DNA of 64,000 nt from Asanoa sp. WMMD1127 (GCF_029626225.1 NZ_JARUBP010000001.1:930001-994000); one strand, 5' to 3'; shown: positions 44,076-53,564, counted from the stretch's first letter. The notes: generated by a model from the sequence alone, not told the origin. Made by a program: numbers and translations.

Positions 44076-46835
44076 ATGGCCTATCGGACCTGGGGCAGGG
44101 TGCTGCTCGCGGCGCTTGTCGTCGGCCTGCTCGCTGGTGCCGGCCAACTCGGCTTCGCCTACGGGCTGGGCGTGGTGCGGTTCGCCCGTGACTTTTCGCA
44201 GTTGTCCGGCCAGTGGACCGCGCACCTGGCCTGGGTGGCCTGGTTCGCGATGCTGGCCGCGGTCGCTGGCGGTGTCGCCGGCAGTTTCTTCGGTGCCCGG
44301 GCCGGCCTGACGGCGACCGTCGGCACGCGCGTCGCGGTGTCGGTCGCCGGCGGCGTCGGCGCCCTGGCCGTGGCGCCGCTGGCGATGCTGCCGGCGCGGG
44401 GGGCCGTGGCGGCGTCCGGCGATGCGGTGACGATCGCGGGGCTGTCGGCGGCGTTGGGGGCGCTCGTCGGCGTGTTCGCGGCCGTCGCCGTGCTGTCACA
44501 GCGCGTGGCCGGCCTCAACCTGGGCGCGATCACGGTCGTGGTCTGGCTGGTCGCGCTGCTGTCGGTGGCGCCGTCGCTGGGCCCCGACGACCCATTGCCC
44601 GAGGTACGCCTCGGCGTGCTCGACGCGGCCTGGCTCGGCGACGGTCTGGCGCAGCGGCTGGCCGTGATCCTGATGCCGGCCCTGGCGCTGGCGGTCGGCG
44701 CCGGCATCGGCGCGCTGGCCCGGTGGCGCGGGCTGCCGTTGATCCCGGTCGCCGTGTCCGGGGTGGTGGGGCCGGCGATGCTGGCGCTGGCCTATCTCAT
44801 CGCGGGGCCGGGCGACGGTGGCGATCGTTACCAGGCGGCGCCTTACTGGGGTGCGCTGATCGCGGTGGCGGCGGGCGGGCTGGGGTCGGTGCTGGCCGCG
44901 GTGGCCCGGCAACTCACCGGAGGCGAGAGCGGCGCGTCCGTGCCGCGGCACGGTGACCACACGGCCGAGGTCTTCCCCGGAGCCGCCACGGACGACACGG
45001 TTGTCGCGACCGGCGCCAAGGCGGAGGCCGACGAGCCGTCCCGAGGCTCCTGGGGCGGCGAGAAGCCGTCGGCGGGCGGGCGCGATGACGATTCGTTCAG
45101 CAGCCGGTCGTTCGGTGGCGAATCCGCGGACCGCGACGGTCCCGGTGGCTCGGCGTCGGGCTTCGGCGACCGCGATGCGCTTGGTGGCTCGGCCGCCGGC
45201 GGCTTTGGCGGTCGCGGCGACCGCGACCCGCTGGGCGGGTCGGCGTCCGGCGGCGCCTTCGGCGGTCGGGACGACCGCGACCCCCTAGGTGGGTCGACCT
45301 CCTCGTTCGAGGGTGGCTTTGGCAGCGGAGCGGCGCTTGGCCGCGAACGCGCGGGCGACGACCGTCCGGGTGCCGCACGCGACGACGACCGGTCGGCGTC
45401 CGGTGGCGACTTCGGGTCGTCGCGGGCGCGGGACCTGGGCGACGTCGAGCGCTCCTCGACACCTCGGGTCGGCGACGGTTTGTCGCCGTCGAGCTCGGGG
45501 GCGTCGTTGTTCAATCCGCCGACGCCGGTGGCGCCGCCGCGTCAACCCGAGGTCCTGTCGCCGCCGCCCGGGCCTGAGCCGACGCCGATCCGGCCGTTCG
45601 ACCGGCAGCCGTCCGCGGGCCCAGGCGACTGGCGCACCGACAGGACCTCGACGTTCTCGACGCCGTCCGTGCCCGTCGTGCCGGCCCAGCCGACCGGCGC
45701 TTCCGAGCGGCGCGACGACGGTGAGGCCCGTCAGCGGCCGACCGCGATCCGGCCACGGCCGTTGGACCGCGAGCCGCGGGACACCCCCGAGGCGCCCGCG
45801 AAGGACGACTGGCGCACGCGCGGCTCGCAGTCCGGCGGTCCGTCGGCGCGGCCCGCGGACGAGATGCCCGACTGGCGGCTCGCGCCACCGGCCTGGACGC
45901 CGCCGGCCCCGGTGCAGCCCGGTGAGCCGACCAACGAACCGACCAGCGAGCCGACCGGCGACGCCGGAGCCGACTACGAGGCCGTGCCGGCCAAGGCACC
46001 GGAGCAAAAGCGGCGCGGGCTGTTCCGCCGCAAGAACAAGCCGGAGCCGGCCGCTCCGAAACCGGCCGCCGACGGTGACGACGATTGGGTGCAGGTTTCC
46101 GAGTCGGCCGCGTCGAACGCCGACGCCGGACCGTCGGCCACCAGCGAGCAGGCGCCGACCGGGCCGCGGGGCTTCGGCTTCGGCGGCCTGGTCACCAGCC
46201 GCTTCGGCCAGGAGAAGGAAGATCCGGAGAACGGCGTCGACGCCTTTGGGGAGCGCATCGGGGACAGCGCAGCTGATCGACGGTCGGGCACGCTTCGGGG
46301 TGGCGACCAAGGCGCAGCCGCGCCGCGGTCTGGTGGCTCCTACTCGGCCGGTGACGACGGGGCGGCCACGGGCGTCCGGTCGTGGGCCGACCGGGCCGGC
46401 GCCCGCGCGGCGGCCCCCGCCGAGCCGGAATCCGACCCGAAGGAGCGCAGCGGCCGGCGGTCCGACCGCCACCTGCGCAGCGTCGACCTGGGCGACTCCG
46501 ACACGGGCAGCTGGGACATCGACGACCCGGCCCCGGCCGCCGACAAGGACGACGACAAGACGTCGGACGACGCCGACGCCAAGCCGGGCCGGACGGGTCT
46601 GTTCCGCCGCAACCGCGCCGCCGCCGAACCGGCCGAAGCGCAGCCCGAGGCGTCGGCCGACGAGACGTCGCCGGAGCCGCCCCGCGGCCGCCGCGGCAAG
46701 GCCGAGAAGCAGCGCGACGACGACTACGTCGACTGGGTGGCGGGCCTCAGCGCCCCGGAGCCGGTCAACGAACGCCGCCGCGACGACACCCCACGCCGCA
46801 GCCTCCGCTCCACCACCCGCCAAACAGAGGACTGA
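44076..46835 (+). CDS. Large multi-spanning membrane protein with 600-residue disordered tail
   Basis: 919 residues. Residues 1-285 hold about seven or eight hydrophobic helices (VLLAALVVGLLAGAGQLGFAYG, LAWVAWFAMLAAVAGGVAGSFFG, LGAITVVVWLVALLSVAPSL, ALALAVGAGIGALARWRGL and others). The rest is disordered, rich in Gly, Asp, Ser, Arg and Pro, with a degenerate GGRGDRDPLGGSASGG repeat around residues 350-420 and a repeated RRGLFRRKNKPE / RTGLFRRNRAAAE motif. I do not recognise a Pfam domain. The tail could be a scaffold or cell-wall-facing region. ATG at 44076 follows the TA pair by 70 bp. Confidence 0.75.
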   Translation: MAYRTWGRVLLAALVVGLLAGAGQLGFAYGLGVVRFARDFSQLSGQWTAHLAWVAWFAMLAAVAGGVAGSFFGARAGLTATVGTRVAVSVAGGVGALAVAPLAMLPARGAVAASGDAVTIAGLSAALGALVGVFAAVAVLSQRVAGLNLGAITVVVWLVALLSVAPSLGPDDPLPEVRLGVLDAAWLGDGLAQRLAVILMPALALAVGAGIGALARWRGLPLIPVAVSGVVGPAMLALAYLIAGPGDGGDRYQAAPYWGALIAVAAGGLGSVLAAVARQLTGGESGASVPRHGDHTAEVFPGAATDDTVVATGAKAEADEPSRGSWGGEKPSAGGRDDDSFSSRSFGGESADRDGPGGSASGFGDRDALGGSAAGGFGGRGDRDPLGGSASGGAFGGRDDRDPLGGSTSSFEGGFGSGAALGRERAGDDRPGAARDDDRSASGGDFGSSRARDLGDVERSSTPRVGDGLSPSSSGASLFNPPTPVAPPRQPEVLSPPPGPEPTPIRPFDRQPSAGPGDWRTDRTSTFSTPSVPVVPAQPTGASERRDDGEARQRPTAIRPRPLDREPRDTPEAPAKDDWRTRGSQSGGPSARPADEMPDWRLAPPAWTPPAPVQPGEPTNEPTSEPTGDAGADYEAVPAKAPEQKRRGLFRRKNKPEPAAPKPAADGDDDWVQVSESAASNADAGPSATSEQAPTGPRGFGFGGLVTSRFGQEKEDPENGVDAFGERIGDSAADRRSGTLRGGDQGAAAPRSGGSYSAGDDGAATGVRSWADRAGARAAAPAEPESDPKERSGRRSDRHLRSVDLGDSDTGSWDIDDPAPAADKDDDKTSDDADAKPGRTGLFRRNRAAAEPAEAQPEASADETSPEPPRGRRGKAEKQRDDDYVDWVAGLSAPEPVNERRRDDTPRRSLRSTTRQTED

Positions 46836-46839
46836 ACGC

Positions 46840-46903
46840 CGCGCGGCTCCGCACCGCGCGAGGCCCGCGGCGGCCACACGGCGCACGGCGCGGAGCCGCG
46901 CGG
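46840..46903. terminator. Hairpin between convergent membrane-protein and thiD genes
   Basis: A perfect 14-bp GC-only stem (46840-46853 with 46890-46903) with a 36-nt loop fills the 82-bp convergent gap. No T-tract follows, so it is a weak candidate for an intrinsic terminator and may act as a bidirectional barrier. Confidence 0.4.
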
Positions 46904-46917
46904 GCGGGCGCGGAGCG

Positions 46918-47742
46918 CTAGGCCGAGAAGCCGGCGAAGGTCGACGCCGCGAAGCTCGGCCAGCCGAAGTGGTTGAGCGGTCCGCTCCCGTTGCCGAGCT
47001 CCCAGTCGCGGGCGCCGACCAGGCTGCGTGACACGTAGTCCTTGGCCGCCACCAAGGCCTCCAGCACGTCGTCGCCCAGGGCCAGTCGGGCCGCGATCCC
47101 CGCTGAGAAGGTGCAGCCGGTGCCGCGGCTGTTGCGGGTCTGGACCCGTGGGTAGCGCAGGAAGCGCGCCCCCGCGTCGGTCCACACGGCGTCGACCGCC
47201 TCGTCGCCGGCCACCATGTCGCCGCCCGTTACCACCACGAACTTCGGGCCGTTGGAGGCGATCTGGGCCGCCGCTCCCGCCATGTCGGCCGGGGTCGAGA
47301 CCTGCCAGCCGACCAGCGCCGACGCCTCGTCGCGGTTGGGGGTGGCGACCGCCGCGTAGGGCAGCAGCCGCTCCAGGGCGCTGACCACGCCGCGCCGCCG
47401 GCCCGAGGCTGATTCCAGCACCGGGTCGACGACCAGGTTGGGCAGCACCCCCGAGCGCGCCTTGGCGGTCACCGCGGCGGCCGCCTCGGCCGTGGCCAGC
47501 ATGCCGACCTTGACCGCGGCCACCGGCAGGTCGTCGAGCACCGCGGTCAGCTGCGCCGAGACCACGTTGCCGGGTAGTTCGAACACGTCCTGGATGCCGC
47601 GGGTGTTCTGCGCGGTCACCGCCGTCGCCACCGATGCGCCGTAGAGCCGCATCGCGGCGAACACCTTCAGGTCGGCCTGCAGCCCGGACCCGCCGCTGGA
47701 GTCCGAGCCGCCGATCGCGAGCACCGCGAGTGGTGTCGTCAT
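46918..47742 (-). CDS. thiD: Hydroxymethylpyrimidine/phosphomethylpyrimidine kinase
   Basis: Phosphorylates HMP and HMP-P in thiamine synthesis. 274 residues, ribokinase fold. LAIGGSDSSGGSGLQADLK (substrate loop), TAVTAQNTRGIQDVF, VKVGMLATAE, VVDPVLESASG and the anion-hole motif NSRGTGCTFSAGIAA are present. No TPP-riboswitch element is recognisable in the 95 bp upstream. It stands alone, without other thi genes. Confidence 0.93.
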   Translation of the reverse strand: MTTPLAVLAIGGSDSSGGSGLQADLKVFAAMRLYGASVATAVTAQNTRGIQDVFELPGNVVSAQLTAVLDDLPVAAVKVGMLATAEAAAAVTAKARSGVLPNLVVDPVLESASGRRRGVVSALERLLPYAAVATPNRDEASALVGWQVSTPADMAGAAAQIASNGPKFVVVTGGDMVAGDEAVDAVWTDAGARFLRYPRVQTRNSRGTGCTFSAGIAARLALGDDVLEALVAAKDYVSRSLVGARDWELGNGSGPLNHFGWPSFAASTFAGFSA

Positions 47743-47837
47743 GGATCCTCCCGCCTCTCGTCCTACACGGGTAGCACCCGAGCCGGGACGAGCAACGGAC
47801 TAAATCGCACTAACGATCGACAGCCGGAGCAACCAAG

Positions 47838-48791
47838 TCACCCGAGCGCGCGCAGCTCCGCCAGGTCCCCCGCCGACGGCTGCCACGCGACCGCCGCCGC
47901 GTTCTCCCGAACCTGCTCCGGCGTCGTGGCCCCCGCGATCACCGACGCCACCGCCCGCTCGGCCGCCAGCCCGCCGATCGCGACATCGAGCATCGACAGG
48001 CCACGCGCCGACGCGTACGCCGAAAGCGCGTCGAGCCGATCCCACGGCGCCTCCGCGAGCCGCCGCGCGAACCGCTCCTTCTCCAACCGGGTCCCGGCCG
48101 GCGCCGACTGCCCACGCCGGTACTTGCCGGTCAGCAGCCCGCTCTCCAGCGGGAAGAACGGCAGCACGCCCAGCCCGAACCGCTCACAGGCCGGCACCAC
48201 CTCAGCCTCGATCGACCGGTTGAGCAGGCTGTAGTGGTTCTGCACGCTGACGAACGGCGCCCAGCCGCGGGTCCGGGACACCCAGGCCGCGTCGACGACC
48301 TCCCAGGCCGCGAAGTTCGAGCAGCCGACGTAGCGCACCTTGCCCGCGGTGACCAGATCGTCCAGCGCCGACAGCGTCTCCTCGATCGGCGTCGCCGGGT
48401 CCGGCTCGTGCATCTGGTAAAGATCGATGTAGTCGGTCCCGAGCCGGCGCAGCGACCCCTCGACCGCCCGCAGCACGTATCGCCGGGCACCGCGCGCCCC
48501 GAAATCCGGCCCGTTGATCCCCGACATCGGCTTGCCGAACTTGGTCGCCACCACGACGTCGTCCCGGCGACCTTGGAGAGCGGCTCCCAGAAAACGCTCA
48601 GACAACTCGTGGCCCGCGCCGCCATATGTATCCGAGGTGTCGAAGAAGTTAATTCCCAGTTCGAGGGCGGCATCGACGACCGCACGCGCCGCGCGCTCGT
48701 CGATATCGCGGCCGAAGGTGTTGCAGCCGACGCCGGCGACCGAGACCACGAGTCCCGAATTGCCGAGCCGGCGGTAGCTCATCGCGCTCAC
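47838..48791 (-). CDS. Aldo/keto reductase
   Basis: NADPH-dependent TIM-barrel oxidoreductase, about 317 residues. The catalytic tetrad is visible: Asp in FFDTSDTYGG, Tyr in the same segment, Lys in VVVATKFGKP and His in LYQMHEPDP. The cofactor region SVIAGATTPEQVRENAAA is near the end. It resembles the YajO/general-stress (AKR11/12-type) branch. GTG 48791 is preferred, with GGAG six bases upstream; ATG 48782 is the alternative. Divergent from the GT2 gene; substrate unknown. Confidence 0.9.
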   Translation of the reverse strand: MSAMSYRRLGNSGLVVSVAGVGCNTFGRDIDERAARAVVDAALELGINFFDTSDTYGGAGHELSERFLGAALQGRRDDVVVATKFGKPMSGINGPDFGARGARRYVLRAVEGSLRRLGTDYIDLYQMHEPDPATPIEETLSALDDLVTAGKVRYVGCSNFAAWEVVDAAWVSRTRGWAPFVSVQNHYSLLNRSIEAEVVPACERFGLGVLPFFPLESGLLTGKYRRGQSAPAGTRLEKERFARRLAEAPWDRLDALSAYASARGLSMLDVAIGGLAAERAVASVIAGATTPEQVRENAAAVAWQPSAGDLAELRALG

Positions 48792-48976
48792 GCCGTACTC
48801 CAGAAAAGAGGGTTCTGTCACACCGCGCGCGCATTTACACACCGCGTGCGACGGTGTCGGCCGATAGCCCACGCGGGTTCGCGTGGCACTATCCTTTGCG
48901 CGGGCATTGCTAGAGTCTGACACCTTGCGGCGGCCGCCCGTTTCGGTCGCCCCCGATCGGAGAGCGTGGTCCGGAA

Positions 48977-49930
48977 ATGACGGCACCAAACAGGTTCCAG
49001 CAGCGGTCTGCCGCGGCGGAGCCAGCTGACGTCACGGCGCCGGAGCGGTTGGACGTGACGGTCGTGCTGCCGTGCTACAACGAGCAGGACCACGTGCTGA
49101 AGGAGATCGAGCGCATCTCCGCGGCGATGGACCGCAGCGGCTACAGCTACGAGCTGCTCGCCATCGACGACTGCTCCACCGACAACACCCTGGCCGTCCT
49201 GCGCGAGGCGGAGCTGCGGTACCCGAGCCTGCGCGTGATGCCGTTCCACCGCAACGGCGGCTCGGGCACGGCCCGGCGGATCGGCACGCAGCAGGCGCGC
49301 GGCGAGATCGTCGTGTGGACCGACGCCGACATGACCTACCCCAACGAGCGCATCCCCGAGCTGGTGCAGCTGTTGGAGAAGGACCAGACCATCGACCAGG
49401 TGGTCGGCGCCCGCACCAGCGAGCAGGGCACCCACAAGCTGCTCCGCGTGCCGGCCAAGTGGGTCATCCGCAAGATCGCCGAGCGGCTGACCGGCACGAA
49501 GATCCCCGACCTCAACTCGGGCCTGCGGGCGTTCCGCCGCGACGTGTCACTGCCCTACCTGCGCCTGCTGCCCCCCGGCTTCTCCTGCGTGACGACGATC
49601 ACGATGGCGTTCCTGCACAACCAGCACGACGTGCGTTACGTCTCGATCGACTACGCCAAGCGCGCCGGCTCGTCGAAGTTCCACTTCGTCCGCGACGCCT
49701 ACCGCTACATCCTCCAGGTCGTCCGCATGGTCATGTACTTCAACCCGCTCAAGGTGCTGATGCCCCCGGCGCTGTGGTTGATCGCCATCGGCCTCGTGAA
49801 GATCGTCTACGACGTCATCGCCCACCCGGTGCGGGTCGCCAACAACACGGTGATGCTCCTGATGGCAGGACTGATGATCGCGGCCGTGGCACTGCTGGCC
49901 GACCTCATCGTGCGGTCGCGCTCCGAATAG
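48977..49930 (+). CDS. GT2 family glycosyltransferase with C-terminal membrane helices
   Basis: DPM1-like glycosyltransferase of 317 residues. GT-A motifs: VVLPCYNEQDHV, AIDDCSTDNTLAVL and the metal-binding WTDADMTYPNE; PDLNSGLRAFRR is typical for polyprenyl-phosphate sugar transferases. Two hydrophobic helices end the chain (PALWLIAIGLVKIVYDVI and TVMLLMAGLMIAAVALLADLI). It is likely to make a lipid-linked sugar at the inner face of the membrane. It is followed after 13 bp by a GT-C-type protein that could use the product. Confidence 0.88.
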   Translation: MTAPNRFQQRSAAAEPADVTAPERLDVTVVLPCYNEQDHVLKEIERISAAMDRSGYSYELLAIDDCSTDNTLAVLREAELRYPSLRVMPFHRNGGSGTARRIGTQQARGEIVVWTDADMTYPNERIPELVQLLEKDQTIDQVVGARTSEQGTHKLLRVPAKWVIRKIAERLTGTKIPDLNSGLRAFRRDVSLPYLRLLPPGFSCVTTITMAFLHNQHDVRYVSIDYAKRAGSSKFHFVRDAYRYILQVVRMVMYFNPLKVLMPPALWLIAIGLVKIVYDVIAHPVRVANNTVMLLMAGLMIAAVALLADLIVRSRSE

Positions 49931-49943
49931 AGGCTGCCCCGCG

Positions 49944-51455
49944 ATGACCGCAACCGACGTTGCCACCCCTGACAAGACCACGGAAGAAGAGCCGCCCCGG
50001 CCGACCCGCACCCGGGAAGACCGCTGGGGCTGGCTCGGCGTCGGCGCGATCACGCTGGCCCTCGCGGCGACCTGGATCCCCCGGGTCAACCTGCCCTTCG
50101 GCGACAACCACATGGGCCGGATCATCAGCCGGTACGCGCTGCATCTGGCCAACCTGCACGAGAAGGGCATCGTCGGCTCGGACTTCAGCGCCGACTGGGA
50201 GCCCTACGCCAACTCGGCGTACGCGCACCACCCGCCGCTGCTCAACATCCTGACCGCGCTGTTCGGCTCGTTCCCCGGCGACCAGCCGATCGAGGTGTGG
50301 CTCTCGCCTTACCTGCTGGCCCTGCTGATCGTCCCGGCCGGCGCGCTGCTGCTGCGGGGTCTCGGCCTGCGCTGGTCGGCCACGCTGCTCGCCGTCGGCC
50401 TGATGGCGGCGACCACGTTCTTCTGGGTCTACGCCCCGATCATGTTCGACCTCGGCCCGATCCTGCTGATCTCCGCCGTGGTCGTGATCGCCCGCCGCCG
50501 CGACTACCAGCCGTCCCGCGGCCTCATCGCCATCGGCGTGGTCGCCGGCCTGCTGTCGACGCTGGTCTCCTGGCCGGGCATCGGCTTCGCCGGCGCGATG
50601 GGCCTGTGGCTGCTGATCGGCCGCCGCCGCATCGACCGGGTCGTCCTCTGGATCGGCGGCGCGATGGTCGTCGGCCTGCTGATCAGCCTGACCTTCATCG
50701 TCGGCGTCAGCGGCATCGCCGACCTGACCAACCAGGCCGAGTTCCGCACCCAGGGCGGCACGTTCACGGCGCGCGAGTTCGCCAGCCGCCAGGTCCGCTA
50801 CCTCGACGCCCTGCTCCCGGTCTGGTACCTGGTGCTCCTCGTCATCGGCACCGTCGCCGGCCTGCTCGACAAGCGCACCCGCCTGTTCATGGCCTTCGCG
50901 GTCGTGTTCCAGGGCTTCTGGACGATCGTCCTCAACAACGGCGCCTACATCCACGAGTACTGGAACTACCCGGTGCTCATCCTCGGCCTCGTCGGCATGG
51001 GCGCGCTGCTGGACCGGCTGATCGGCTGGCTGACCAACCGTGGCCCGGCGCGGGTCGCCCTCGCCGCCAGCGCGGCCGCCGGCCTGGCCCTGGTGGTCGC
51101 GCTCGGCGTGATCGTGACGGGCCGCGTCGACCGCAACTACGTGGAGAACCCGACGGACGCCGGCGCGCTCGTCTCGGAGCACGGCCCGGGCCCCGACCAG
51201 AAGGTCGCCTGGGTCGCCGGCGGCGGTCTCTCGACCCCCCGCTGGTACGCCTACTACTGGGACCTCGCGCCCAAGGGCGTCACCCCGGAGGTCCTGGACG
51301 GCACCGAGGCCAACCCGACCGACCTGGTGCTGATGGACCTCCGCCGCGTCCCGAAGTGGCTGCCCCCCACCATCGGCGACCGCGCGTTCGCCAAGGACGG
51401 CACCTACGCCCTGATCCGCATCTCCGACCTCAAGGCCGCGGAGATCACGCCCTAA
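49944..51455 (+). CDS. GT-C/PMT-fold membrane glycosyltransferase-like protein
   Basis: 503 residues with about nine to eleven helices after a charged N-terminal tail. The first periplasmic loop has IPRVNLPFGDNHMGRIISRYALHLANLHE with an Asp of the type used by GT-C enzymes, and SAYAHHPPLLNIL is typical of glycosyltransferase-39-like proteins. The C-terminal 90 residues are soluble (TDAGALVSEHGPGPDQKVAWVAGGG). Co-directional with the GT2 gene, suggesting that it transfers the polyprenyl-linked sugar outside the membrane. The acceptor is unknown. Confidence 0.78.
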   Translation: MTATDVATPDKTTEEEPPRPTRTREDRWGWLGVGAITLALAATWIPRVNLPFGDNHMGRIISRYALHLANLHEKGIVGSDFSADWEPYANSAYAHHPPLLNILTALFGSFPGDQPIEVWLSPYLLALLIVPAGALLLRGLGLRWSATLLAVGLMAATTFFWVYAPIMFDLGPILLISAVVVIARRRDYQPSRGLIAIGVVAGLLSTLVSWPGIGFAGAMGLWLLIGRRRIDRVVLWIGGAMVVGLLISLTFIVGVSGIADLTNQAEFRTQGGTFTAREFASRQVRYLDALLPVWYLVLLVIGTVAGLLDKRTRLFMAFAVVFQGFWTIVLNNGAYIHEYWNYPVLILGLVGMGALLDRLIGWLTNRGPARVALAASAAAGLALVVALGVIVTGRVDRNYVENPTDAGALVSEHGPGPDQKVAWVAGGGLSTPRWYAYYWDLAPKGVTPEVLDGTEANPTDLVLMDLRRVPKWLPPTIGDRAFAKDGTYALIRISDLKAAEITP

Positions 51456-51470
51456 ACGCGAGAAACGACA

Positions 51471-51514
51471 AAGCCGCCGTCTCCGGGTTCGCCTGGAGAC
51501 GGCGGCTTCTTCTT
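51471..51514 (+). terminator. Intrinsic terminator after the GT-C gene
   Basis: Perfect 13-bp stem (51472-51484 with 51495-51507), 10-nt loop, followed by TCTTCTT. It lies 16 bp beyond the stop of the two-gene glycosyltransferase unit. Confidence 0.85.
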
Positions 51515-51540
51515 GCTCGGGTCCGCGGTGGGCACGACCG

Positions 51541-51592
51541 TTAGGAAGGGACCCTTCCTATGCGAAACGCGTTAATAAGGGGCCGTTCCTTG
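51541..51592. repeat. Short palindromic intergenic repeat (GGAAGGG family)
   Basis: Contains TAGGAAGGG and CCCTTCCTA as a tight inverted repeat (51542-51550, 51552-51560), then GTTAATAAGGGGCCGTTCCT. I associate this phrase with a repeat scattered through Micromonosporaceae intergenic regions, from memory and not checked. The remaining about 95 bp of the gap to the next gene show no clear feature. Confidence 0.6.
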
Positions 51593-51687
51593 CTCTTCGT
51601 CAGCGGTTGCGCGTCCACCAGGCCGCGGCCGCGGCGCGAAGGGCGCCGCCGCGCGACGTCTGCGGCGACCGAAGGGCCGCGCCGGGG

Positions 51688-52425
51688 TCAGGCGGGGCGC
51701 TGGGCGACCGCGACCAGGCCGGGGCCCTTACCCGGGCGGAGGCGCTGCAGGCCGATCCAGGGCGCGACCGCGGCCTTGACCAGGGTGCCCGCGGCAGCAC
51801 CGCTCGGCTGCAGGATGCGGCCCGAGCCCGAGGTGCGCTCCTCGGGCGTCTCGCCCTCGGCGGTCTTCCCACCGGCCAGCCGGTCCCGCACCGAATCGAG
51901 CAGATACCCCAACGGCCAGCCGTAGTGGATCATCCGGACGTCGACCGCGCCGGCCTCCGTCAGGCGGGCGGTCAGCGACGCGGCGTCGTAGCGGCGGTAG
52001 TGGCCCACCAGCTCGTCCCACGGCCCGAAGCGGTGCGGCTCCGACGGGACCGACAGCACCAGGTGGCCGCCCGGCTTGACCAGGGGCAGCCAGCCGGCCA
52101 GCGCGGCCGCGTCGTCGGCGATGTGCTCCAGGACCTCGAAGGCGCAGACGACGTCGTACGTCGTGCCCTCGGGGACCTTGTTGTGGTCGCCGTGGATGAC
52201 CGTGCCGCCCAGCGGCGTGATGCGGGCGTGCGCGGTCTCGAAGCTCTTGTCGTCGGGCTCGGCGGCCAGATAGGTCCCCATTCGCGCCAGCCGGGTGCCC
52301 ATCGCGCCCTGGCCGCAGCCCAGCTCCAGGATGGTCGTGGGCGCCAACCCCGACACCACCCGGCGTACGACGTTCCAGCGCAGCGCGGCCCGCGGGGCCA
52401 GGGGTGGGGTCTGCGGCGTTGTCAT
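51688..52425 (-). CDS. Class I SAM-dependent methyltransferase (glycan cluster)
   Basis: 245-residue methyltransferase. Motif I ILELGCGQGAMGTRLARMG, the acidic motif II AAEPDDKS, motif IV-like DVVCAFEVLEHIADDA and post-motif VKPGGHLVLSVPSEP match the UbiE/Methyltransf_11-23 class. ATG at 52425 overlaps the stop of the glycosyltransferase gene by four bases, with AGGAG upstream. Co-transcribed with that gene, so it may methylate a sugar or lipid made in the cluster; substrate unproven. Confidence 0.85.
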   Translation of the reverse strand: MTTPQTPPLAPRAALRWNVVRRVVSGLAPTTILELGCGQGAMGTRLARMGTYLAAEPDDKSFETAHARITPLGGTVIHGDHNKVPEGTTYDVVCAFEVLEHIADDAAALAGWLPLVKPGGHLVLSVPSEPHRFGPWDELVGHYRRYDAASLTARLTEAGAVDVRMIHYGWPLGYLLDSVRDRLAGGKTAEGETPEERTSGSGRILQPSGAAAGTLVKAAVAPWIGLQRLRPGKGPGLVAVAQRPA

Positions 52426-53564
52426 CGGGTCTCCTGCATGGCGGGGGGCGTGGGGGAAGAACTGCCGACCCGGGCCCGGATCGGCTCGACAACGGTGGCG
52501 GCGGCGAACTGGTCGGCCGCCCGCGCCGCCGCCGACCGCTGGTACCTGGCCAGCAGCGCCGGGTCGGCAGCCAGCGCCCGCAACGTCTCGGTCAGCGCGA
52601 CCGCGTCGCCCGGTGGGACGAGCAACGCGTCGTCGCCCAGCGTACGGCGCTGCGGCGCGGTGTCCGAGGTGACGATCGCGCACCCGGCGGCGGCGCCCTG
52701 GAACACCTTGGTCGGCACCACGTTCTGGGCCTTGTCGGTCGTGCCGAAGATGCCCAACGAGACGTCGTGTGCGGCGACCAGGCCGGGCAACTCCGCCGCG
52801 GTGACCCAGTCGACCCAGGTGACGCGCGGGTTGGCGGCGGCCGCGGCCCGGCAGGCCGCGTAGTCCTGGCCCTTGCCGACCATCGTGACCTGGATGCGCT
52901 CGTCGGCCGCCAGCGCGGCCAGCGCCTCACCGAGGTAGGCGGTGCCGTGCAGCGGCGTGAACAGCCCGACGAAGATCACCTTGAGCGGGCCGGCGGGCCG
53001 GACGGCGGGTCGGGCGGCCCCGGCCGCGAACCACTGCGCGCCGGCGCCCACCAGCGCGACCACCCCGCGCGGCGCGGCCGAGGCCGGCAGCGCGGCCAGG
53101 TGCTCGTCGGTGTCGACGACCACCACGTCGGCCGAGCGCAGCGCGCCCCGGTCGATCCAGCGCATCAGCTTGCTCTTGAGCCCACCGCCGCCGGCGGCGG
53201 TCAGGCTGCGGTCGCGGGCCGTGCCGGCCGCCGAGACGAGGTGGTCGAGCACGATCGGCGTGCGGCGGAACAGCCGGCGGGCCAGCCGCACGTCGAAGTG
53301 GCCGAGGTAGCCGACCAGCACCGCGTCGGCCGGCGGCGCCTTGCGGGCGCGCAGCGCGAGCAGGGTCCAGCAGCGGCCGAGCAGCCAGGCGAGCTTGGGC
53401 AGGCGCCACGGCTGGCGCAGCATGGCCACCCGCCCGGCCGTGTCGAGCTCAAGCGGGACGTTGACCTCGACGACCTCGTCGCCGGCCGCCCGGAGGCCCT
53501 CGATCAGGACGCCGACGCGGGGGTGGCGGTGCACGTCGTAGGTACCGAAAGCGAGCCAGCGCAC
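52422..53564 (-). CDS. GT4/GT1-type glycosyltransferase
   Basis: 380-residue GT-B fold protein. The N-terminal Rossmann half starts MRWLAFGTYDVHRHPRVGVL; the linker VVVVDTDEHLAALP leads to the C-terminal half with LKVIFVGLFTPLHGTAYLGEALAAL, VTMVGKGQDYAACR, and a donor-binding region around KVFQGAAAGCAIVTSD with a late acidic motif. GTG start. It lies in an operon with the methyltransferase (four-base overlap) and 59 bp downstream of a flippase-like membrane protein. Confidence 0.85.
   Translation of the reverse strand: MRWLAFGTYDVHRHPRVGVLIEGLRAAGDEVVEVNVPLELDTAGRVAMLRQPWRLPKLAWLLGRCWTLLALRARKAPPADAVLVGYLGHFDVRLARRLFRRTPIVLDHLVSAAGTARDRSLTAAGGGGLKSKLMRWIDRGALRSADVVVVDTDEHLAALPASAAPRGVVALVGAGAQWFAAGAARPAVRPAGPLKVIFVGLFTPLHGTAYLGEALAALAADERIQVTMVGKGQDYAACRAAAAANPRVTWVDWVTAAELPGLVAAHDVSLGIFGTTDKAQNVVPTKVFQGAAAGCAIVTSDTAPQRRTLGDDALLVPPGDAVALTETLRALAADPALLARYQRSAAARAADQFAAATVVEPIRARVGSSSPTPPAMQETR

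Noticed and set aside
47743-47837. TPP riboswitch upstream of thiD
   Set aside because: The THI-box core (CTGAGA and its partner stem) is not present on the minus strand in this gap.
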